This document shows, in pieces, positions 6,080-10,074 of a stretch of DNA of 10,074 bases; the first letter of the stretch is position 1; each line of letters begins with the position of its first letter. The stretch covers positions 1-10,074 of the forward strand of contig JAIXVO010000508.1 in assembly GCA_027482985.1 (NCBI GenBank), written 5' to 3'. The stretch comes from Cyanobacteriota bacterium (GTDB lineage Bacteria > Cyanobacteriota > Cyanobacteriia > Leptolyngbyales > Leptolyngbyaceae). A program made the translations under genes and the position numbers. The notes beneath the pieces were generated by a model. It worked only from the letters and a program-made list of their open reading frames with translations. It searched no databases and was not told the DNA's origin.

Positions 6080-6466
6080 GATCGCGCCACTGATTCTCCC
6101 GCTGACATAAAAAACGGACGCATGAATCATCTCACTATGGTCAATCTGGCGATCACAGCCAAATTGCTACGAGTAGTTGATGACCGCTGAACCGCCGCCG
6201 CCGCTCACCCTGTTGGCCGGGAGTGCGCGGGAGTGACTTGCCCCAGCAGCCCTGGATTTGCCGAATTGGCTCAGGCTGACCAGCATCGAGCCGGATTGCC
6301 TCCCAACGATCATGGCAGACAGGAATTGCGATCGCATTCCGGCAACCCCAGGTCAAAAGCCCTTTAAAATTACCAATGAACGACTTTACTCGTCCTTCGA
6401 GTGGAATGAATCGAAGATTCAAGGTGGTATGCCCTGATTAAGTCTTTTTTGCAGTCGGCCTCACGC

Positions 6467-9103
6467 ATGAATCTGATGCAGCAACTGCTTAAACCGAAGC
6501 GGCTTGCCATCCTGGAAGCAGTGCTGATTGGCTTCGTCGCAGCAGTCGCGGCGGTCTTACTCAAACAGGGGTTGCATTGGTTCAGCGAATGGCGCTTGCG
6601 CCTGGCAACTTGGGGCCCAGCCTGGCTGATTTTACCGGCGATCGGGCTGGTGGGGGGCAGTAGCGCGGGGTTGCTGATTGAGCGGTTTGCCCCAGAAGCG
6701 GCTGGCAGCGGTGTGCCGCAAGTGAAAGCCGCTTTGGGGTATGTGCCAATTACCTTGAATTTGCGAGTGGCGGTGATCAAGCTGCTGAGTAGTTTACTGG
6801 CGATCGGGTCGGGGATTGTCCTAGGGCGACAGGGGCCGACGGTTCAAATTGGAGCCGCCCTCGCAGCGCAAATGAGCCGTTGGGTACCGGCTTCACCCGA
6901 TCATCAACGCCAATTGATTGCCGCTGGTGCCGCCGCCGGGTTAGCTGCTGGCTTCGATGCCCCGATCGCCGGGGTATTGTTTGTGATCGAAGAATTGCTT
7001 CACGATGTCTCCAGTGTCACCCTCGGCACTGCCATTCTCGCCTCGTTTACGGGGGGCGTGATTTCGCGCGTCCTGGCGGGGCCAAGTCTCAGTCTGGGCA
7101 TGCATTCCCTGGTCAGTCGCACCAGTTTTTCGCCCCAAGAAATTCCCTTCTTCCTGGTGTTGGGCGTGTTGACGGGCGTGCTGGCAGCGCTGTTCAATCG
7201 CAGCATTTTGGCGGGACTGAAACTCAATCGCCAGTATTGCCGCATTAGTCTGCCCTGGAAAATTGGGTTGGCGGGTTGCATTTCGGGAGGAGCCGTCGCC
7301 CTGCTGCCGACTGTGTTTCGCGACACCACCACCCTGCAAGGCTTTTTAGCGACGGAAACGAATGATTGGCGCATTATCCTGGGCGCGTTTGTGGTGCAGT
7401 TTGGGTTATCGGTGCTGGCCTGTAGTGCCGAAGCACCGGGGGGACTGTTCATTCCTAGCCTAGTGCTGGGAGCAGCGCTGGGTAAGTTAGTGGGCTTAGG
7501 GGCGATCGCCGTTCTGCCCACCACAGAACCGATCGCCTATGCGCTCACGGGCATGGGAGCGTTCTTTGGGGCGGTCGCGAAGGTGCCGATTACGGCGATC
7601 GTCATTGTGTTTGAAATCTCCCTCAACTACAACCTGATCCTGCCTCTGATGATTTGTGCCGTGACCGCCTACTTAGTGGCAGAACGGCTGGCACCTGGTT
7701 CGCTGTATACCCATTTGCTGGAGTTAAAAGGCATTTCCCTCGACCCCGATGCCATCAATGATGGACTGTGGGCGACTTTAACAGCGGCAGAGGTGATGCA
7801 AACGCGGGTCGAAACCCTGGACAGTCGGCTGCGCTTGGAGCAAGTCGTCGCGGCTTTTTCCAATTCTCACCATCGCGGCTTTCCCGTGGTGGATGATGGC
7901 AAATTAGTCGGGATTGTGACCCAGACGGATTTAGACAAAGTGGCTCAACGCCAATTGCCGGGAACTGCCGTCCTGCGGGACATCATGACCCCCCGCCCAA
8001 TCACCGTTGCGCCGGATGAAACCCTGGGTCGCGTCCTATACTTACTGTCACGATACAAATTGTCGCGGTTGCCTGTCATCGAACATCGCAAATTGGTGGG
8101 CATCATTACCCGCAGTGACATTTTGCGAGTGGAGGCGGATAAGTTGCGGGGCGAGAATAGTCGGGTGGGACCGCAACCGGAGCCGTCCTATGTGGTGTAC
8201 CAAACGCGATCGCCCGCTGTGGGGCAAGGGCGGTTACTGCTCCCTCTGAGCAATCCCCAAACAGCGCAAGCCTTGCTCAAGTTGGCGCTGGTGGTGGCGC
8301 GGGAATTTAAGTATGAAGTGGAGTGTTTGCAAATTGTGATCGTGCCCCGCCATGCTGCACCCGCTGAAACAGCCATCAATACCACTCTCAGTCGCCGCTT
8401 GCTGAAACGGGTCGTCAAACAGGGAGCCGTCTGGCAGGTGCCCGTTCACACCCAAATTCGGGCGGCGCATAGTGTGGCGGAAGCCGTCCTGGAAACCGTG
8501 AAAGAACGCCACATTGATTTGCTGTTAATGGGTTGGAAAGGCTCCACTTCCACACCGGGACGAATTTTTGGCGATACGGTCGATACCGCGATCCGGCAGG
8601 CCAATTGTGATGTGATGTTGGTCAAGATGGGTGATAACTTTGTCACTCATTCGCCAGTCTTGCCCACGGGTGAGGAAGGAGGGTTGCAAGCCACGCTGCA
8701 CCTGGCGCAACTGAACCGCTGGTTAGTGCCGATGGGCGGGGGGCCGAATGCGGAGTATGCCGTGAAATTGTTACCCGCGTTGGTGTCTCTCAGTCCCCGT
8801 CCGAAGATTCGCCTCTGCCATGTTTATCATCCCCGAAATGAGGATTACGATCCCGGCACCTTAGAAACAGAAGCCAGCTTTTTACGACAACACAGCCAAA
8901 GTTGGGTGGAAGTCACGGCAGTCTGCGCCAATTCCGTGGTGGAAGCCGTGGTGGATATGGCGCAGAAGGATCAATGTGATGTGATTGTCCTGGGAGCCAG
9001 TCGCGAAGGCTTACTCCAGCAAGCCATTCAGGGCAATATCCCCGAAGCGATCGCCCGGGACTCGAAATGCACCGTGATTCTGGTGCGTAAGGCGATCGAG
9101 TAA
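6467..9103 (+). CDS. CLC-family chloride channel/transporter with CBS pair and two universal-stress (Usp) domains
   Basis: An 878-aa membrane protein from ATG 6467; a TTG at 6449 would add six residues and is less likely. The CLC core covers about 10-408, with GSGVP (80-84, central serine S81), GRQGPTVQIG (120-129), FDAPIAGVLFVIEE (163-176), GGLFIPSLVLG (325-335) and LNYNLILP (386-393, tyrosine Y388). The CBS domains lie at about 440-495 and 502-557. Two Usp-like domains then fill the C-terminus (about 586-722 and 749-874); the first ends in a nucleotide-binding-type GWKGST...G motif and DVMLVK, the second in DVIVLGASREG and TVILVRK. At the position of the gating glutamate this protein has glutamine, Q122 (codon CAG 6830-6832), while the internal glutamate pair E175/E176 is intact. 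Soluble Usp domains likely sense ATP or stress; that is family knowledge, not shown here. It is divergent from cyAbrB. Confidence 0.94.
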   Translation: MNLMQQLLKPKRLAILEAVLIGFVAAVAAVLLKQGLHWFSEWRLRLATWGPAWLILPAIGLVGGSSAGLLIERFAPEAAGSGVPQVKAALGYVPITLNLRVAVIKLLSSLLAIGSGIVLGRQGPTVQIGAALAAQMSRWVPASPDHQRQLIAAGAAAGLAAGFDAPIAGVLFVIEELLHDVSSVTLGTAILASFTGGVISRVLAGPSLSLGMHSLVSRTSFSPQEIPFFLVLGVLTGVLAALFNRSILAGLKLNRQYCRISLPWKIGLAGCISGGAVALLPTVFRDTTTLQGFLATETNDWRIILGAFVVQFGLSVLACSAEAPGGLFIPSLVLGAALGKLVGLGAIAVLPTTEPIAYALTGMGAFFGAVAKVPITAIVIVFEISLNYNLILPLMICAVTAYLVAERLAPGSLYTHLLELKGISLDPDAINDGLWATLTAAEVMQTRVETLDSRLRLEQVVAAFSNSHHRGFPVVDDGKLVGIVTQTDLDKVAQRQLPGTAVLRDIMTPRPITVAPDETLGRVLYLLSRYKLSRLPVIEHRKLVGIITRSDILRVEADKLRGENSRVGPQPEPSYVVYQTRSPAVGQGRLLLPLSNPQTAQALLKLALVVAREFKYEVECLQIVIVPRHAAPAETAINTTLSRRLLKRVVKQGAVWQVPVHTQIRAAHSVAEAVLETVKERHIDLLLMGWKGSTSTPGRIFGDTVDTAIRQANCDVMLVKMGDNFVTHSPVLPTGEEGGLQATLHLAQLNRWLVPMGGGPNAEYAVKLLPALVSLSPRPKIRLCHVYHPRNEDYDPGTLETEASFLRQHSQSWVEVTAVCANSVVEAVVDMAQKDQCDVIVLGASREGLLQQAIQGNIPEAIARDSKCTVILVRKAIE

Positions 9104-9249
9104 CTCAAAGATTGATTCGATTCGTCAATATTTTATCTTGGAAAAATATAAAGCTCAGTATTTAGTCAGGCTGATCTTGTGTTTTTTTTTACAAGTACTA
9201 CTCTAGTGGAAATTTTACTACGAGAACAAAGTAGTCTATCAAATTCATT

Positions 9250-9260
9250 AGGAATGCTCT
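9250..9260 (+). promoter_or_regulatory. ribosome-binding site fixing the porin start
   Basis: AGGAA at 9250-9254 is followed by 6 nt and ATG at 9261. It is one of the few good Shine-Dalgarno sequences in the window. It also supports the ATG at 9261, which begins a clean signal peptide, over the ATG at 9254, which is in another frame. Confidence 0.65.
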
Positions 9261-10074
9261 ATGCGCCTGAAAGGTTTGCTGATGGTCTGCACGTTAGCGG
9301 CGATCGCTTTTTTTCAGAATGCCACCAGCAATTCAGTTCTAGCCAGTTCATTAGCTACATCCAATGAAGCAATCGATCTGCTTACGTTAGAAGCTGGCGA
9401 TGACGCGGCTGAACAAGTTACGAGTGTGGCCCAATTGGCTGATGTGTCTCCCTCGGATTGGGCGTTCCAGGCCGTACAATCATTGGTCGAGCGGTATGGT
9501 TGCCTGGAAGGATATCCGGATCAAAGATTTCGAGGTAACCGGGCAATTAGTCGGTATGAGTTTGCCGCAGGCTTAAACGCTTGTTTAGAGCGAGTCAATG
9601 AAATTTTGGCTAGATCCTCAGAGAGTTTAGCCCGCAAGCAAGATCTCGCAGATATTCAACAGTTGCAGCGGATCTTTCAGGCCGAATTGCTGGCTTTGAG
9701 GTATCGCATTCCTTCTCTAGAAGCAAGAACGGGACGATTAGAGGCCCAGCAGTTTTCCACCACCACCAAGTTGTTTGGCCAGGTTGTCGTCGGGGTACAA
9801 GGTCGCACTTCAAATCGGGCCGACTTTTTTCCAGTAGATGGAATCCAGGATTTAGAAGATCCTGGAACTGAGATCAATGTCATTACGAACACCCAACTCA
9901 CCCTGTTAACCCAATTCAATGCTCGAAGTCAGTTACTTACGGGCTTACGGGCCGGCACAGGAAGTACGGCACCCCGACTCACATCGGATGTGCGCCTGGG
10001 ATATGAAGGGGATACCGATGGCAGACTGGAACTGAGTGATTTGACGTATCGGCAGGCCATCGGCGATCGCTTGG
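9261..10074 (+). CDS. SLH-domain outer-membrane porin (OprB/iron-uptake porin type), N-terminal part, cut by window edge
   Basis: The first 271 codons of a cyanobacterial outer-membrane porin, a family usually about 500-600 aa. Residues 1-28 form a signal peptide: basic MRLK, hydrophobic core GLLMVCTLAAIAFF, and a likely cleavage after SVLA. An SLH domain (about 58-108) has the typical SDWAFQAVQSLVERYGCLEGYPD and RAISRYEFAAGLNACLERV, which anchors the porin to peptidoglycan-linked polymer. A coiled coil (about 112-165, with SLARKQDLADIQQLQ and RLEAQQ) follows, then alternating beta-strand sequence that opens the barrel (from about 170, KLFGQVVVGVQGRT). In cyanobacteria these Som/iron-uptake porins pass small solutes and inorganic ions, including iron. 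No clear Fur box is visible in 9104-9249, so an iron role is family-based only. The gene is 157 bp after the second CLC gene on the same strand, probably with its own promoter. Confidence 0.93.
   Translation, partial: MRLKGLLMVCTLAAIAFFQNATSNSVLASSLATSNEAIDLLTLEAGDDAAEQVTSVAQLADVSPSDWAFQAVQSLVERYGCLEGYPDQRFRGNRAISRYEFAAGLNACLERVNEILARSSESLARKQDLADIQQLQRIFQAELLALRYRIPSLEARTGRLEAQQFSTTTKLFGQVVVGVQGRTSNRADFFPVDGIQDLEDPGTEINVITNTQLTLLTQFNARSQLLTGLRAGTGSTAPRLTSDVRLGYEGDTDGRLELSDLTYRQAIGDRL

Larger units (their letters stand above)
5885..6466. other. 582-bp divergent spacer between cyAbrB and the second CLC gene
   Basis: The left half (5885-6130) is AT-rich and contains two dyads listed separately. 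The right half (about 6175-6350) is markedly GC-richer and looks like once-coding or structured DNA, but neither strand gives a frame I recognise. A minus-strand frame at 6153-6422 has arginine-rich, low-complexity character and no family resemblance. A 22-codon plus-strand frame (6122-6190, ATG to TGA) could be a leader peptide for the CLC gene but has no ribosome-binding site. One HIP1 site is near 6328. Decayed gene, long 5' leader or an unrecognised small RNA are all open. Confidence 0.55.

Noticed and set aside
6153..6422. 89-aa minus-strand frame in the cyAbrB-CLC spacer
   Set aside because: Arg/Gly/Pro-rich translation without recognisable domain or ribosome site; kept only as an unexplained region.
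6449..6466. TTG start for the second CLC gene
   Set aside because: An ATG six codons later begins a more typical N-terminus, and the TTG has no ribosome-binding site.
7000..7524. 174-aa minus-strand open frame inside the second CLC gene
   Set aside because: It is fully antisense to the conserved CLC core, with low-complexity composition and no motif.
9104..9260. Fur box or terminator between the second CLC gene and the porin
   Set aside because: Only weak AT-rich inverted segments and a 9-T run without a GC stem are visible; nothing fits a GATAATGATAATCATTATC-type Fur site.

Overview
The window is from a cyanobacterium, probably a filamentous or large-genome type. About 17 copies of the octamer GCGATCGC (HIP1) occur in 10 kb, far above chance. 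The gene content also fits: a cyanobacterial-type AbrB regulator (cyAbrB), a CobW GTPase, and an SLH-domain outer-membrane porin. Short heptameric tandem repeats and small palindromes in the intergenic DNA are typical of such genomes.

Layout. Positions 1-714 (minus) hold the N-terminal third of a UvrD/PcrA-type DNA helicase that runs off the left edge. It is divergent from cobW (950-1984, plus), and a perfect 15-bp palindrome lies in the space between them. CobW converges on two minus-strand genes of unknown function: a 129-aa protein (2178-2567) and a 123-aa zinc-ribbon protein with one membrane helix (2643-3014). The gap between cobW and the 129-aa gene carries two heptad arrays and a hairpin. 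A 375-bp divergent spacer then leads to the first CLC-family chloride transporter gene (3390-5312, plus; CLC core plus CBS pair). Next, on the minus strand, come a previously easy-to-miss 39-codon membrane peptide (5348-5467) and a cyAbrB regulator (5501-5884). A 582-bp spacer with dyad symmetries separates the regulator from a second, larger CLC gene (6467-9103, plus; CLC core, CBS pair, two universal-stress domains). The window ends inside an SLH/OprB-type porin (9261 to the edge).

How the genes may work together. The most coherent block is 3390-9103: two different CLC proteins flanking an AbrB-type regulator and a tiny membrane protein. The two CLCs differ at the residues that define CLC mechanism. 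The first keeps the gating glutamate (E148) but lacks the GSGIP serine motif and has valine at the internal proton-glutamate position. The second keeps the GSGVP serine and the internal glutamate but has glutamine in place of the gating glutamate. Neither is therefore a textbook Cl-/H+ exchanger like E. coli ClC-ec1. The CBS and Usp domains suggest control by adenine nucleotides or another soluble ligand. No phage, transposon, CRISPR, tRNA or rRNA was seen. The most unusual points are the complementary CLC residue changes and the unassigned 39-aa peptide; the rest looks like ordinary chromosomal cyanobacterial DNA.
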